This document shows, in pieces, positions 8,010 through 18,945 of a DNA stretch of 64,000 nucleotides. Under the pieces are notes generated by a model. That model made no database searches and had not been told where the DNA came from. It worked only from the letters and a program-made list of their open reading frames with translations. This stretch comes from Brevundimonas sp. SGAir0440 (lineage in GTDB: Bacteria > Pseudomonadota > Alphaproteobacteria > Caulobacterales > Caulobacteraceae). The DNA lies in NCBI RefSeq assembly GCF_005484585.1, contig NZ_CP039435.1, positions 1,054,001-1,118,000 on the forward strand, read 5' to 3'. The translations under genes and the position numbers were made by a program. How positions within the stretch are numbered: position 1 is the stretch's first letter; the number at the start of each line of letters is the position of its first letter.

Positions 8010-9869
8010 GTGCGTTTCGACGAGAGATTCATCGATGAACTGAAGGCCCGCCTTCGGCCGTCCGACGTGATCGGGCGGACGGTGAAGCTGAAACGTCAGG
8101 GGCGCGAATATGTCGGGTTGTCGCCCTTCTCGAAGGAGAAGTCGCCGTCCTTCTTCGTCAACGACGACAAGGGTTTCTTCCACGACTTCTCGTCCGGCAA
8201 GCACGGCGACATCATTTCCTTCCTGCAGGAGACCGAGCGGCTCAGCTTCGTCGAGGCCGTGCAGCGTCTGGCCGGAGAGGCGGGGATGCAGCTTCCCGCC
8301 GAAGACCCCAAGGAGGCCGAGCGCGAGCAGAAGCGGGCGGGTCTGTCGGACTGGATGGACCTGGCCCAGAAATGGTTCGCCGCAAACCTGCGCCGGACGC
8401 CGGGCAAGGCGGCGCGGGAATATCTGGACAAGCGCGGCCTGCCCGAGGATCAATGGGAGCGTTTCGGGCTGGGCTATGCGCCCAACGACCGCGAGGGGCT
8501 TAAACAGGCTTTGGTCCAGCGCGGCGCCAAGCCCGCCGAACTGGTCGAGGCCGGGCTGCTGATCTCGCCCGAAAGCGGCGGCCAGCCCTATGACCGGTTC
8601 CGAGACCGACTGATGTTCCCGATCCTGGATGCGCGCGGCCGGATCGTCAGCTTCGGCGGCCGGGCCATGAACCCCGACGACCGGGCCAAATATCTGAACG
8701 GCCCGGAAAGCCCGCTTTTCCACAAGGGCGCGACCCTTTACGGCCTGCCCGAGGCGCGGCGCATCCTGGGTGCGGAATCCAAGAACGACCAGGCCATCAT
8801 CGTGGTCGAAGGCTATATGGACGTCATCGCCTGCCAGCGCGCGGGCCTGCCGGCCGTGGCGCCAATGGGCACGGCCCTGACCGAGGAGCAGATGGAACGG
8901 CTGTGGCGCGTGTCGCACGAGCCGATCCTCTGCTTCGACGGCGATGCGGCCGGACTGCGCGCCGCCTATCGCGCCATCGAACGCTCGCTGCCGCTGTTGA
9001 AGCCAGGGCGCTCGTTCCGGTTCGCGCTGCTGGGCGCCGGTCAGGATCCCGACGACATTCTGCGCGACAAGGGCGCGCCCGCGCTACGTCAGGCCCTGGC
9101 CGAAACTCATGGGTTCGCCGAGGTGCTGTTCCGCCGCGAACAGGATCTGGAGCCGCTGGACACGCCGGAGCGCAAGGCCGGCTTCAAGGCGCGGCTGAGA
9201 AACACCGCCTCGGCCATCCAGGACAAGGATCTGGCCGAGCAATACCGCCGCGACCTGTTCGACCGTTTCGACGCCCTGTTCCCGCGCATCCCCCAACGCG
9301 CGCCCTGGACGCCGGGGCAGGGCAAGCGCGGTTTCGGCCCGCCGCCCAAACTGGGTCAGACGGCCGAGGGCGCCCAGGCGATGCAGTCGCTGTTTCGCGC
9401 CATCGAGCCCGTGCCGGCGGCTCTGGCCCACGGCGCCATCGACGACCCCGAACGGATGGACGACCATCTGGAGGAAATCGCAGCCCATGGATTTGGCGAC
9501 AAGGGGCTGGATGGACTGGCGCAGGAGCTGGTTCGCCTGCGTCTGTCGGGACATAGCCTTGACTCCGCCGCCCTGCGACGCCATCTGGCGCAATCGGGTC
9601 ATGATGCCTTAGTGCGCGAGGTCGAGAAGGCGGCGGCAAAGTCCGGCGCGCCATTCCTGGCCGCAAATGCGCCCCTCGCCGAGGCAAGGGTCCGATGGTC
9701 GCAGGCGTTCGACGCTTCGACGCGGGTCGCCGCGTTGGAGGACGCCTTGGCCCATGCACGTGATGTGCCTGGGCAGGATGAGGCGTTCCGCCGGCTGAAG
9801 GCCGAGCGGGATGCGCTTCGCCGTGCGATCAAAGCCGGGACGATTTGGGAAGACAGCGCGGGCACGTAA
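8010..9869 (+). CDS. dnaG: DNA primase
   Basis: 619 aa with GTG start. The N-terminal domain aligns with the CHC2 primase zinc domain, but all four metal ligands are replaced: S38 and S41 stand where CPFH supplies Cys and His, and D59 and S62 where HCFGCG supplies two Cys. The TOPRIM core is intact ([30 protein letters not shown]), and a C-terminal helicase-binding region follows. It synthesises RNA primers for replication. It precedes rpoD by 74 bases, the classic macromolecular-synthesis arrangement without rpsU. Loss of zinc ligands does not look like decay, since the surrounding residues ([21 protein letters not shown] is conserved in layout) are kept. Confidence 0.95.
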   Translation: MRFDERFIDELKARLRPSDVIGRTVKLKRQGREYVGLSPFSKEKSPSFFVNDDKGFFHDFSSGKHGDIISFLQETERLSFVEAVQRLAGEAGMQLPAEDPKEAEREQKRAGLSDWMDLAQKWFAANLRRTPGKAAREYLDKRGLPEDQWERFGLGYAPNDREGLKQALVQRGAKPAELVEAGLLISPESGGQPYDRFRDRLMFPILDARGRIVSFGGRAMNPDDRAKYLNGPESPLFHKGATLYGLPEARRILGAESKNDQAIIVVEGYMDVIACQRAGLPAVAPMGTALTEEQMERLWRVSHEPILCFDGDAAGLRAAYRAIERSLPLLKPGRSFRFALLGAGQDPDDILRDKGAPALRQALAETHGFAEVLFRREQDLEPLDTPERKAGFKARLRNTASAIQDKDLAEQYRRDLFDRFDALFPRIPQRAPWTPGQGKRGFGPPPKLGQTAEGAQAMQSLFRAIEPVPAALAHGAIDDPERMDDHLEEIAAHGFGDKGLDGLAQELVRLRLSGHSLDSAALRRHLAQSGHDALVREVEKAAAKSGAPFLAANAPLAEARVRWSQAFDASTRVAALEDALAHARDVPGQDEAFRRLKAERDALRRAIKAGTIWEDSAGT

Positions 9870-9943
9870 CCTTACGGCACGCTAAGCATTGTATTTTTCG
9901 CCGGGGCGGACTGATCACCCTCTCGGCTGGAGACAGACTGACT

Positions 9944-11890
<1,947 letters not shown>

Positions 11891-11897
11891 TACGATC

Positions 11898-11928
11898 AAG
11901 GGCGGCTCCGACGGGCCGCCCTTTTTCT
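11898..11928 (+). terminator. Rho-independent terminator after rpoD
   Basis: The 8-bp stem agggcggc (11899-11906) pairs perfectly with gccgccct (11915-11922) around an 8-base loop, followed by ttttctt. It begins 8 bases after the rpoD stop. Confidence 0.88.
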
Positions 11929-11939
11929 TGGCAGGGGAC

Positions 11940-12119
11940 ATGGCCCGAAAACACGTCAATCTCGGCACGGCGCCGGCCAAGTCCGACCTGCCGCAAAAGC
12001 CCTGCGCCGCCTGCGGCCTGCCGTTCGCCTGGCGCAAGAAGTGGGCGCGGGACTGGGATCAGGTGCGGTTCTGCTCGGATCGGTGCCGGGCCAAGGGCGC
12101 GTCCGAAGAGCGCCGATAG
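11940..12119 (+). CDS. Small DUF2256 zinc-ribbon protein
   Basis: 59 aa from ATG 11940; an upstream TTG at 11928 would lie in the rpoD terminator and is disfavoured. Two Cys pairs ([10 protein letters not shown] and [11 protein letters not shown]) form a probable zinc ribbon, with the aromatic/basic centre [10 protein letters not shown] between them, the DUF2256 pattern. The family is often found near photolyase/cryptochrome genes, but none is nearby here. Function unknown. Confidence 0.82.
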   Translation: MARKHVNLGTAPAKSDLPQKPCAACGLPFAWRKKWARDWDQVRFCSDRCRAKGASEERR

Positions 12120-12175
12120 GCGGCTCTCCGCCTCGTGACCACGGCGGCGGCGGGAATCAGCTAAGCGTCGCGACC

Positions 12176-12919
12176 ATGCCTTCCGTGTCGCGCGTTTCTC
12201 ACATTCTCATCGGCCTTGGCGTCCTGCTGATCCTCAGCGGCTGCGTGCGGCGTCCCCCTGAGCCGCTGCGGCCGACATCGCCCTATCCGTCACGCACCGA
12301 GGCGCCGCTGGTCGGGGGGCTGGTGGATCGGATGATCGACGGCGGGACCCAGGCCCTGGTCGTGCGCGAAGGCGGCGATCTGGGCCGGTGCCTTGCCGAG
12401 TTGAATGCTGCGCGCGTGCGGTTCAGTCCCGTGCCGGATCGCCAGAACACCGCGACCTGCGGCCTGCATCAAGGCGGGGTGCTGGGCGCTGACCTGGGCA
12501 CCGTGGCGCGCATGGCGCCGGGCGATGTGGAGATGACCTGCCAGACCGCGCTGGCGCTGAGCATCTGGCGTCGCCAGTCGCTGGAGCCGGCGGCGCGCGA
12601 GATCCTAGGCTCCGATGTCATGCAGATCGATCACATGGGGGCCTACGCCTGTCGCAACGTGAACAACGGCGTGGGCTCCAACCGCATCAGCGCCCATTCC
12701 CAAGCGGCGGCGCTGGACTTCGCCGGGGTGCGGCTGAGGGACGGGCGGCGCATCACCGTGACCAGGGACTGGAACGGCGACACGCCCGAGGCGCGCTTTT
12801 TGAAGCGCATCCGCGACGACGCCTGCCGCATCTTCGGCACGACGCTGAGCCCCGACTACAACGCCGTCCACTACGACCACCTGCACCTCGAGGCGACCGA
12901 CACGCGCTTCTGTCGCTGA
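12176..12919 (+). CDS. Extensin-like C-terminal domain lipoprotein
   Basis: 247 aa. The lipobox LILSGC gives lipid-modified C23, so it is a periplasm-facing lipoprotein. Residues about 70-247 form the bacterial extensin-family domain: conserved Cys residues, MGAYACRNV, SNRISAHSQAAALDFAGV, and a terminal YDHLHLE. The S-x-H-x-x-A-x-A-x-D-F and H-x-H elements resemble the metal-binding set of LAS-type (D-Ala-D-Ala) peptidases, so a cell-wall hydrolase activity is possible. The start is ATG 12176, placed by the signal sequence MPSVSRVSHILIG. Confidence 0.82.
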   Translation: MPSVSRVSHILIGLGVLLILSGCVRRPPEPLRPTSPYPSRTEAPLVGGLVDRMIDGGTQALVVREGGDLGRCLAELNAARVRFSPVPDRQNTATCGLHQGGVLGADLGTVARMAPGDVEMTCQTALALSIWRRQSLEPAAREILGSDVMQIDHMGAYACRNVNNGVGSNRISAHSQAAALDFAGVRLRDGRRITVTRDWNGDTPEARFLKRIRDDACRIFGTTLSPDYNAVHYDHLHLEATDTRFCR

Positions 12920-12953
12920 GGCAACGCTTTGGCGCGGGGCGGATTACGCCCCT

Positions 12954-15515
12954 ATGCGCGGTGAACTGAAGACCTATCAGGCCAAGCGCCGGTTCGGCGA
13001 AACGCCCGAGCCGAAGGGCGCCAAGGGCAAGCGCGCGAAGGGCGGCTTCCGCTATTTGATCCAGCGCCACGCGGCGACGCGTCTGCACTATGATTTTCGC
13101 ATCGAGGCGGACGGGGTGCTGAAATCCTGGGCCGTGACAAAGGCGCCGTCGCGTGACACGGCGGTCAAGCGGCTGGCGGTCGAGGTCGAGGATCATCCGC
13201 TGGATTACGGGTCGTTCGAGGGGACGATTCCCGACGGCAACTACGGCGCCGGCACGGTGCAGATGTGGGATGTCGGCACTTGGGAGCCGCAGGAGCCGGA
13301 CCTGGAGGCGGCCTGGGCCAAGGGTCAGATCAAGATGATCCTTCACGGCGAGCGGCTGAAAGGCAAATGGGCGCTGATCCGGTTGAAGAGCGATCGGGGC
13401 AAACCCTTCAAACGCAACAACTGGCTGCTGCTAAAGGAGAAGGACGATTTCGCCGTGGCGGGCGAGGGCGATGCGCTGGCCGAAATCGACGCCTCGGTGA
13501 CGACCGGGCGGTCGCTGGCCGAGATTGCGGATGGGACGAAGGAGTGGACGGCGGCCAAGCCGACGGGGCGTAAAGGCCCGGCCAAGCCCAAGCCCTCGAA
13601 AGCGGCGGCGAAGGCAAGAAAGCCGCCGGCATTCGTGCCGATCCAGCTGTGCAAGGTGACAGACCATCCGCCGGGCGGAACGGGCTGGGCGCACGAGATC
13701 AAGTTCGACGGCTATCGCATCCAGATCGGCGTCGGCGGCGGTCGGGCGGTCTTGCGGACGCGCAAGGGTCTGGACTGGAGCGACAAGTTCCCAGACCTCG
13801 CGGCGGATGCGGCGACCTGGCCTGACGCCGTGATCGACGGCGAGCTGTGCGCGCTGGACGACGATCACATGCCGGACTTCGGGGCGTTGCAGGCCGCCAT
13901 TTCGGACGAGAATACGCAAGGCCTGATCTATTTCGCCTTCGACCTGTTGTTCGAGGGGGCGGAGGATCTGCGCAAACTGCCGCTGTCGCATCGCAAGGCG
14001 CGGCTGCAGGCCTATGTGGACCGGATTGGAAAGGCGGCCGCTGGGCGGCTGCGCTATGTCGAGCATTTCGCCTCGACCGGTCAGGCGGTGCTGGAGAGCG
14101 CCTGCCGGATGGATCTGGAAGGCGTGATCTCCAAGAAGCTGGACGCCCCCTATCATGCCGGGCGGTCATCGACCTGGCTGAAGTCCAAATGCCGGGGTCG
14201 CGATGAAGTCGTGATCGGCGGCTGGTCGTCCGAGGGCGGCACGCGGTTCCGCTCCCTGCTGGTCGGGGTCAGGGACAAGGGCGGCCTTCGCTATCTGGGT
14301 CGGGTCGGGACCGGCTATGGCGAGGCGGTGACGAAGACGCTTGTTCCGGCGCTGAAGGACGTGGCGGCGGAGAAATCCCCCTTCGCCGGGGCGGGCGCGC
14401 CCAAGGCGGCCAAGGACATCCATTGGGTCAAGCCGGTGCTGGTCGCCGAGGTCGAGCATGGCGGTTATACCGAATCCGGATCGCTGCGGCAGGCGGCGTT
14501 CAAGGGTTTGCGCGAAGACAAGACCGCCGCCGAGGTCACCCAGGCGCCCCAACCGCCGGCCGATATGGGCGACGCGAAGAAGACCACGACGACGGTGCGA
14601 TCGGCTGTAAAGCCCGGCAAGGTGGTCGTGGCGGGCGTGACCATCTCCAGCCCCGACAAGGTGTTGTGGCCCGCCGTGGGCGACCGGCCGGCGATCACCA
14701 AGGCCGACCTAGCGCGCTACTACGAGGCGGCGGCCGAGCGGATCCTGCGCCATGTGGCGGACCGGCCGACCTCCATTATCCGCGCGCCCGAGGGGATTGG
14801 CGGCGAGACCTTCTTCCAGCGGCACGCCATGGCGGGGTCGAACCCGCGGCTGAAGCTGATCGACGTCAAGGCCCGCACCCCTTACGTCGCCGCCGTCGAT
14901 GTCGGCGGCCTGGTCGCCATCGCCCAGTCGGGCGGGCTGGAACTGCACCCCTGGGGCTGCGCGCCCGGCCAGCCGGAAATCCCTGAGCAGATCACCTTCG
15001 ACCTGGATCCGGACGAGGGGCTGAACTTCGCCGACGTCATCGCCGCGTCCAAGGTCGTGAAGGCGAAGATCGAGGCGCTGGGTCTGGCCGCCTTCGTCAA
15101 GACGACCGGGGGCAAGGGTTTGCACGTCGTCGTGCCGATCAAGACCGACGCCCGCTCGCGCGTGACCTGGGATCAGAACAAGGCCTTCGCCAAGGCGGTG
15201 GCCGAGGCCATCCGCGCCGAGGCGCCAGACCGGTTCACCACGACCCTGGCCAAGAAGGCGCGGGGCGGAAAGATCTTCATCGACTATCTGCGCAACGGGC
15301 GGATGGCGACGGCGGTCGCGCCCTGGTCGCCGCGCGCACGGCCGGGGGCGGGGATCGCTTTTCCGCTGTCGTGGGGGCAGGTCAAGGCCGGGCTGGATCC
15401 CGCCGCATTCAACCTTTGGACCTATGCGGCCTTGCTGAAGAAGCCCGATCCCTGGGCCGATTTCCGCGCCTCGGCGGTCAGTTTGAAATCGGCGTTGAAG
15501 AAGATGGGCGTCTAG
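12954..15515 (+). CDS. ligD: Multidomain NHEJ DNA ligase D (PE-Lig-Pol)
   Basis: 853 aa. The N-terminal 3'-phosphoesterase domain (about 20-175; RHAATRLHYDFRIEADG) is followed by a basic Ala/Lys linker. The ATP-dependent ligase domain comes next with adenylated K250 in HEIKFDGYR, then the OB fold to about 525. The C-terminal primase-polymerase domain has metal residues D683/D685 in FDLDPDEG. The enzyme ends, fills and seals double-strand breaks with Ku. Its stop overlaps the convergent Ku stop in the shared tetranucleotide ctag, so the two genes form a convergent pair and not an operon. Confidence 0.95.
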   Translation: MRGELKTYQAKRRFGETPEPKGAKGKRAKGGFRYLIQRHAATRLHYDFRIEADGVLKSWAVTKAPSRDTAVKRLAVEVEDHPLDYGSFEGTIPDGNYGAGTVQMWDVGTWEPQEPDLEAAWAKGQIKMILHGERLKGKWALIRLKSDRGKPFKRNNWLLLKEKDDFAVAGEGDALAEIDASVTTGRSLAEIADGTKEWTAAKPTGRKGPAKPKPSKAAAKARKPPAFVPIQLCKVTDHPPGGTGWAHEIKFDGYRIQIGVGGGRAVLRTRKGLDWSDKFPDLAADAATWPDAVIDGELCALDDDHMPDFGALQAAISDENTQGLIYFAFDLLFEGAEDLRKLPLSHRKARLQAYVDRIGKAAAGRLRYVEHFASTGQAVLESACRMDLEGVISKKLDAPYHAGRSSTWLKSKCRGRDEVVIGGWSSEGGTRFRSLLVGVRDKGGLRYLGRVGTGYGEAVTKTLVPALKDVAAEKSPFAGAGAPKAAKDIHWVKPVLVAEVEHGGYTESGSLRQAAFKGLREDKTAAEVTQAPQPPADMGDAKKTTTTVRSAVKPGKVVVAGVTISSPDKVLWPAVGDRPAITKADLARYYEAAAERILRHVADRPTSIIRAPEGIGGETFFQRHAMAGSNPRLKLIDVKARTPYVAAVDVGGLVAIAQSGGLELHPWGCAPGQPEIPEQITFDLDPDEGLNFADVIAASKVVKAKIEALGLAAFVKTTGGKGLHVVVPIKTDARSRVTWDQNKAFAKAVAEAIRAEAPDRFTTTLAKKARGGKIFIDYLRNGRMATAVAPWSPRARPGAGIAFPLSWGQVKAGLDPAAFNLWTYAALLKKPDPWADFRASAVSLKSALKKMGV

Positions 15516-16393
15516 GCCGCTGTCTTCTTCTTTGCCGCAGTCTTCTTGGGCGCCGCCTTCTTTGGCGCCGCCTTCTTCGCCGGGGTCTTCTTGGCGGCCG
15601 GCGTCTTCGTCCCCGTCGCCGATCCTTTCAGGCTGTTTCGCAATGCGGCCATCAGGTCGATGACATTGGTGTCGTCGGGTTCGGCGACATCGACCACGCC
15701 CTTGCCGCCCTTGGACTTGGCCTTGATCATCGCGCGCAGGGCGTCGTCGTAGCCGTCCTTGAAATCGGTCGGGTCGAAGTCCGCCTCCTTCTGCCCGATG
15801 ATGCGAGCGGCGATTTCGACCATGTCGGGATCGGCCTTCACCGTCGGAATGTCGTCGAAATAGTCGTCGGAATCGCGCACCTCGTCATGGGCGCGCAGGG
15901 TGTAGGCGATCAGCCCCTTGCCCCGAACCTCCAGCGCCAGCTGACGCTCCTTGCCGCGCAGGACCAACTGGCCCAGCGCCACCTTGCCCTGTTTCTGCAT
16001 GGCGTCGCGAATGACGGCAAAGGCCTCGACGCCCGCGCCTTTCTCAGGCACCACGAAGAAGGGATCGTCCCAATACAGCCTGTCGATGTCGTCCTCGTCG
16101 ACGAATTTGTCGATCGAGATGGTCTTGGTGCTCTCCAGCTTCACCTTGTCGAAGTCGGCGTCGTCGAACAGGACGTATTCGTCCTTGGACACCTCATAGC
16201 CGCGCACCAGATCGCTGCGCTCGACCGGCCCGGCGTCCGGGTCGGTCGGCACCATGCGGATGCGATTGTTGGTGTCGGGATTGATCAGGTGAAACCGCAC
16301 GTCGTTCGTGCTGGTCGTCGCCGTGTAGAGGGCCACCGGACAGGTGACCAGCGACAGCTTCAGATGTCCTTGCCAGGTGGGGCGGGCGGCCAT
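15512..16393 (-). CDS. ku: Non-homologous end-joining protein Ku
   Basis: 293 aa. It is a bacterial Ku homodimer core (about 1-255: WQGHLKLSLVTCPVALYTAT; PFFVVPEKGAGVEAFAVIRDAM). A Lys/Ala/Pro repeat tail (about 265-293) of the type that modulates DNA sliding and threading follows. A GAGGAG ribosome-binding site lies 8 bases before the ATG. Ku binds broken ends and recruits LigD, which is encoded convergently next door. Confidence 0.95.
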   Translation of the reverse strand: MAARPTWQGHLKLSLVTCPVALYTATTSTNDVRFHLINPDTNNRIRMVPTDPDAGPVERSDLVRGYEVSKDEYVLFDDADFDKVKLESTKTISIDKFVDEDDIDRLYWDDPFFVVPEKGAGVEAFAVIRDAMQKQGKVALGQLVLRGKERQLALEVRGKGLIAYTLRAHDEVRDSDDYFDDIPTVKADPDMVEIAARIIGQKEADFDPTDFKDGYDDALRAMIKAKSKGGKGVVDVAEPDDTNVIDLMAALRNSLKGSATGTKTPAAKKTPAKKAAPKKAAPKKTAAKKKTAA

Positions 16394-16460
16394 GTCGGTT
16401 CTCCTCGATCCCTGACAATGCGTCAGGGCGATTTGCGTTCGAACCGGGCCGCCGCCGGCC

Positions 16461-16814
16461 TCAGACCTTGCCTTCGAAGGCGACGCTGAAACCGCCCCAC
16501 ATCATGCGCTTGCCGTCGAAGGGCATGTCCATGTTCGCAAAGTCGGGGTCGTCCTGCATCTTGCCGAAACAGGCGTCGGCGGTGGCGCGGTCGGGCCAGG
16601 TCACCCACGAGAAGACGACGACCTCGCCCTCTTGCAGCTTCACCGCCATGGGAAAGCTGGTCAGCGTGCCGTCGGGCACGTCCTCGCCCCAGGTCTCGAC
16701 CTGCGACAGGGCGCCGTATTTCTGAAACAGGGGCCAGGACGCCTCGGCGGACTTGACGTAGCGCGCCTTGTCCTCGGTTTTCACGGGGGTCAAAAAGCCG
16801 GTCACATAGGTCAT
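16461..16814 (-). CDS. DUF1428 family protein
   Basis: 117 aa. The ATG at 16814 (MTYVTGFLTPV) is preferred over one five codons upstream because GGAGAGA is correctly spaced before it. The sequence matches the small DUF1428 dimeric alpha/beta-barrel family (SFPMAVKLQEGEVVVFSWVTW; terminal GKRMMWGGF). Function unknown; such proteins often travel with VOC and SRPBCC genes, as here. It is the last gene of the 18885-to-16461 operon. Confidence 0.85.
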   Translation of the reverse strand: MTYVTGFLTPVKTEDKARYVKSAEASWPLFQKYGALSQVETWGEDVPDGTLTSFPMAVKLQEGEVVVFSWVTWPDRATADACFGKMQDDPDFANMDMPFDGKRMMWGGFSVAFEGKV

Positions 16815-16849
16815 CGGTCGTCTCTCCACGGGTGATCGTTCTTTGTCGT

Positions 16850-17497
16850 TCAGGCGTCGGCGGCGTCGAAGGCGGCTTTTTGAGCGTCGAAGGCGCGTCG
16901 AAACGCAGGTCTCTGCTCGGCGCGCGTCAGATAGGGCCGCAGATTGGCCCGTTCGTCCAGAAGGCTCGTCGCTTTGAGCCGCAGCAGAACCGACGCCATC
17001 AGCAGGTCGCCGACGCTGAAGTCGCCTTCCAGCCAGTCAGCTTCGCCCAGGTGATCCGACAGTTGCGCCAGACGAACGCGGATGCGCGCCTCCAGCATCT
17101 GAATTCGCTCGTCGAACCAAGGACGGTCGCGCTCCAGCACCTGGGTCAGGCTGTGGTCGAACACAGGCGGTTCGACGGTGTTCAGGGCGGCGAACATCCA
17201 GGCGATCGTCCGCGCCCTCGCCTCGGGATCGGTGGGCAGAAGCCGACCGTGACGTTCAGCGAGGTGAAGAACGATGGCCCCGGATTCGAACAGGGTCAGG
17301 TCGCCGTCCTCATAGGTCGGGATCTGGCCGAACGGGTTGCGCGCCCGGTGCGCCGGTTGCTTCATCGTCTCGAACGAGAGAGGCAGCACGCGATAGGGTT
17401 GGCCGATCTCCTCCAGCATCCAGCGCACCCGCATGTCTCGCGCCAGACCTCGTCCCCGATCAGGCGAGCGTTCAAAGGCGGTGATGACCGGCGACAT
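16850..17497 (-). CDS. Glutathione S-transferase family protein
   Basis: 215 aa. It has a thioredoxin-like N-terminal domain (about 5-85) with the cis-Pro/glutathione-site segments NPFGQIPTYED and FESGAIVLHLAERHG, then an all-helical C-terminal domain. The segment before helix 1 (ERSPDRGRGLARDMRVRW) lacks an obvious catalytic Cys or Tyr; S11 is a possible activating residue. It starts one base after the stop of the preceding VOC gene, so it is cotranscribed. The substrate is unknown; detoxification is a family-level guess. Confidence 0.85.
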   Translation of the reverse strand: MSPVITAFERSPDRGRGLARDMRVRWMLEEIGQPYRVLPLSFETMKQPAHRARNPFGQIPTYEDGDLTLFESGAIVLHLAERHGRLLPTDPEARARTIAWMFAALNTVEPPVFDHSLTQVLERDRPWFDERIQMLEARIRVRLAQLSDHLGEADWLEGDFSVGDLLMASVLLRLKATSLLDERANLRPYLTRAEQRPAFRRAFDAQKAAFDAADA

Positions 17498-17498
17498 C

Positions 17499-17984
17499 TC
17501 AGCCTGCCGATGCGACAGCGCGGTCCAGCGCCGCGATGTTGATCTTGATCATGCCCATCATGGCCTGCATGGCGGCCTTGGCGCGCGCGGGGTTCGGATC
17601 GGTGGTCAGCTCCATCAGGCGACGCGGCGTGATCTGCCACGACAGGCCCCAGCGGTCCTTCAGCCAGCCGCAGGCGTTCTCGCTGCCGCCGTCGGCGAGC
17701 AGGGCGTCCCACAGCCGGTCCGTCTCGGCCTGATCCTCGGTCATCACCATGAAGGAGACGGCCTCGGTGAAACGGAAGTTCGGGCCGCCGTTCAGCGCCA
17801 GATACTCTCGACCCGCCAGCACGAACTGCACCGTCAGCACCGATCCTTCAGGGCCGGAGGGCGTATCGACCGGCGAGCGGTTGACGGCGGTGATGCGGCT
17901 GTCGGGCAGCAGGCTGACGTAGAAGGCGGTCGCGGCCTCGGCGTCGCCGTCAAACCACAGGCAGGGAATGATCTTGTCGGTCAT
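17499..17984 (-). CDS. VOC family protein, PhnB-like (3-demethylubiquinone methyltransferase-like domain)
   Basis: 161 aa from the ATG that overlaps the SRPBCC stop by 4 bases. It has the PhnB-type signature KIIPCLWFDGDAEAATAFY, a second half with EAVSFMV, then CGWLKDRWGLSWQITP and a helical tail (MMGMIKINIAALDRA). The fold is a vicinal-oxygen-chelate domain. The PhnB subgroup is common in alphaproteobacteria with no settled activity. The neighbours (second VOC, SRPBCC, GST, DUF1428) suggest a small-molecule modification or detoxification operon. Confidence 0.85.
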   Translation of the reverse strand: MTDKIIPCLWFDGDAEAATAFYVSLLPDSRITAVNRSPVDTPSGPEGSVLTVQFVLAGREYLALNGGPNFRFTEAVSFMVMTEDQAETDRLWDALLADGGSENACGWLKDRWGLSWQITPRRLMELTTDPNPARAKAAMQAMMGMIKINIAALDRAVASAG

Positions 17985-18445
17985 GTCGCATCGCCTTCCG
18001 CCAACGCCGCCAGTTGATCGGCGACCGCGCCCCAGCCCTGTTCGAAGCCCATGGCCTTGTGGGTTTCGGCGGCTTTTCCGTCCCAGTGCCGGGCCGTGGC
18101 GGTGTAGCGAGTTCCGCCGGCCTCGGGTTCGAAGGTGTCGATGCGCACGAAGTTCATGTCGCCGGCCTGCGGAACCCAGCCCTCGGTGAAGGCCCCGGTC
18201 GAGACCAGTTTGCGGCCCGGAACCACCTCCAGAAACACGCCGGAATAGGGATGCCGCTCGCCCTCCGGCGAAGCCATTTCGACGTTGGCCCGCCCGCCGA
18301 CGCGCAGGTCCCAGTCCACGACCGGCGTGGTCCACGGGCGAGGGCAGAACCACTCGCCGGTGCGCTCGGTGTAGATGTTCCACACCGTTTCCGGCGAGGC
18401 CTTGATCAGCCGGCTGATGCTCAGTTCGCGAATGTCCCCCATCAC
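17981..18445 (-). CDS. SRPBCC / AHSA1-type ligand-binding protein
   Basis: 154 aa. The AHSA1/START-like fold shows ISRLIKASPETVWNIYT at the N-terminus, then RVGGRANVEMASPEGE, GWVPQAGDMNFVRID and a final helix HKAMGFEQGWGAVADQLAALA. It overlaps the upstream VOC stop and the downstream PhnB-like start by 4 bases each, so the three genes are translationally coupled. The family binds hydrophobic ligands in a deep cavity; no ligand can be predicted. Confidence 0.85.
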   Translation of the reverse strand: MMGDIRELSISRLIKASPETVWNIYTERTGEWFCPRPWTTPVVDWDLRVGGRANVEMASPEGERHPYSGVFLEVVPGRKLVSTGAFTEGWVPQAGDMNFVRIDTFEPEAGGTRYTATARHWDGKAAETHKAMGFEQGWGAVADQLAALAEGDAT

Positions 18446-18885
18446 GACACCATGGCGTCAGCGGCGAAGGCTTCGGGACCGGCGGCGACGGCGGCCGCGT
18501 CCATCCACATGACTTCCCAGATATGGCCGTCCGGATCGGCATAGCTGCGCCCGTACATGAAGCCGTAGTCCTGGGTCGCATTGGGATCGATCTTGCCGCC
18601 GGCGGCCCCCGCTTGGGCGACGACGGCGTCAACCGCCTCGCGGCTGTCCCGGGACAGGCACAGCAGAACCTGGGCCGAGGCGTGGGCGTCGGGGATCGCC
18701 CGATTGGTAAAGGTGCGCCATTTGTCGTGGGTCAGCAGCATGACGTGGATCACGTCCGACACCACCATACAGGCGGCCGTGTCGTCGCTGAACATGGGGT
18801 TCCTGGTCGCGCCGACGGCCTCATAGAAGGCGATCGATCGGGGCAGGTCGGCGACCGGCAGGTTAATGAAAATCAGCTGAGCCAC
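18442..18885 (-). CDS. VOC family protein (glyoxalase/bleomycin-resistance fold)
   Basis: 147 aa with GTG start preceded by AGGAGAGG at correct spacing. The VOC pattern runs FINLPVADLPRSIAFYEAVG, then a central strand with HVMLLTHDKWRTF, and ends YADPDGHIWEVMWMD; the final Glu is the usual metal ligand. It is the first gene of the operon and is divergent from the HxlR-type regulator 58 bases away. The close matching family is the fosfomycin-like / lactoylglutathione-lyase-like VOC proteins of unknown substrate. Confidence 0.85.
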   Translation of the reverse strand: MAQLIFINLPVADLPRSIAFYEAVGATRNPMFSDDTAACMVVSDVIHVMLLTHDKWRTFTNRAIPDAHASAQVLLCLSRDSREAVDAVVAQAGAAGGKIDPNATQDYGFMYGRSYADPDGHIWEVMWMDAAAVAAGPEAFAADAMVS

Positions 18886-18906
18886 GGCGTTTCCTCTCCT
18901 TGTTAT

Positions 18907-18945
18907 TTGCGAAACCTGACTCCGATGATTACGATAGTCAACTAT
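18907..18945 (+). promoter_or_regulatory. Candidate promoter and operator between the VOC operon and the HxlR gene
   Basis: TTGCGA (18907-18912) and TACGAT (18930-18935) with a 17-base spacer fit a sigma-70-like promoter. It would start transcription only a few bases before the ATG at 18944, so the mRNA would be almost leaderless. The inverted repeat ATAGT-ca-ACTAT (18934-18945) overlaps the -10 region and start codon, where a repressor could block both directions. Visual match only. Confidence 0.35.
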
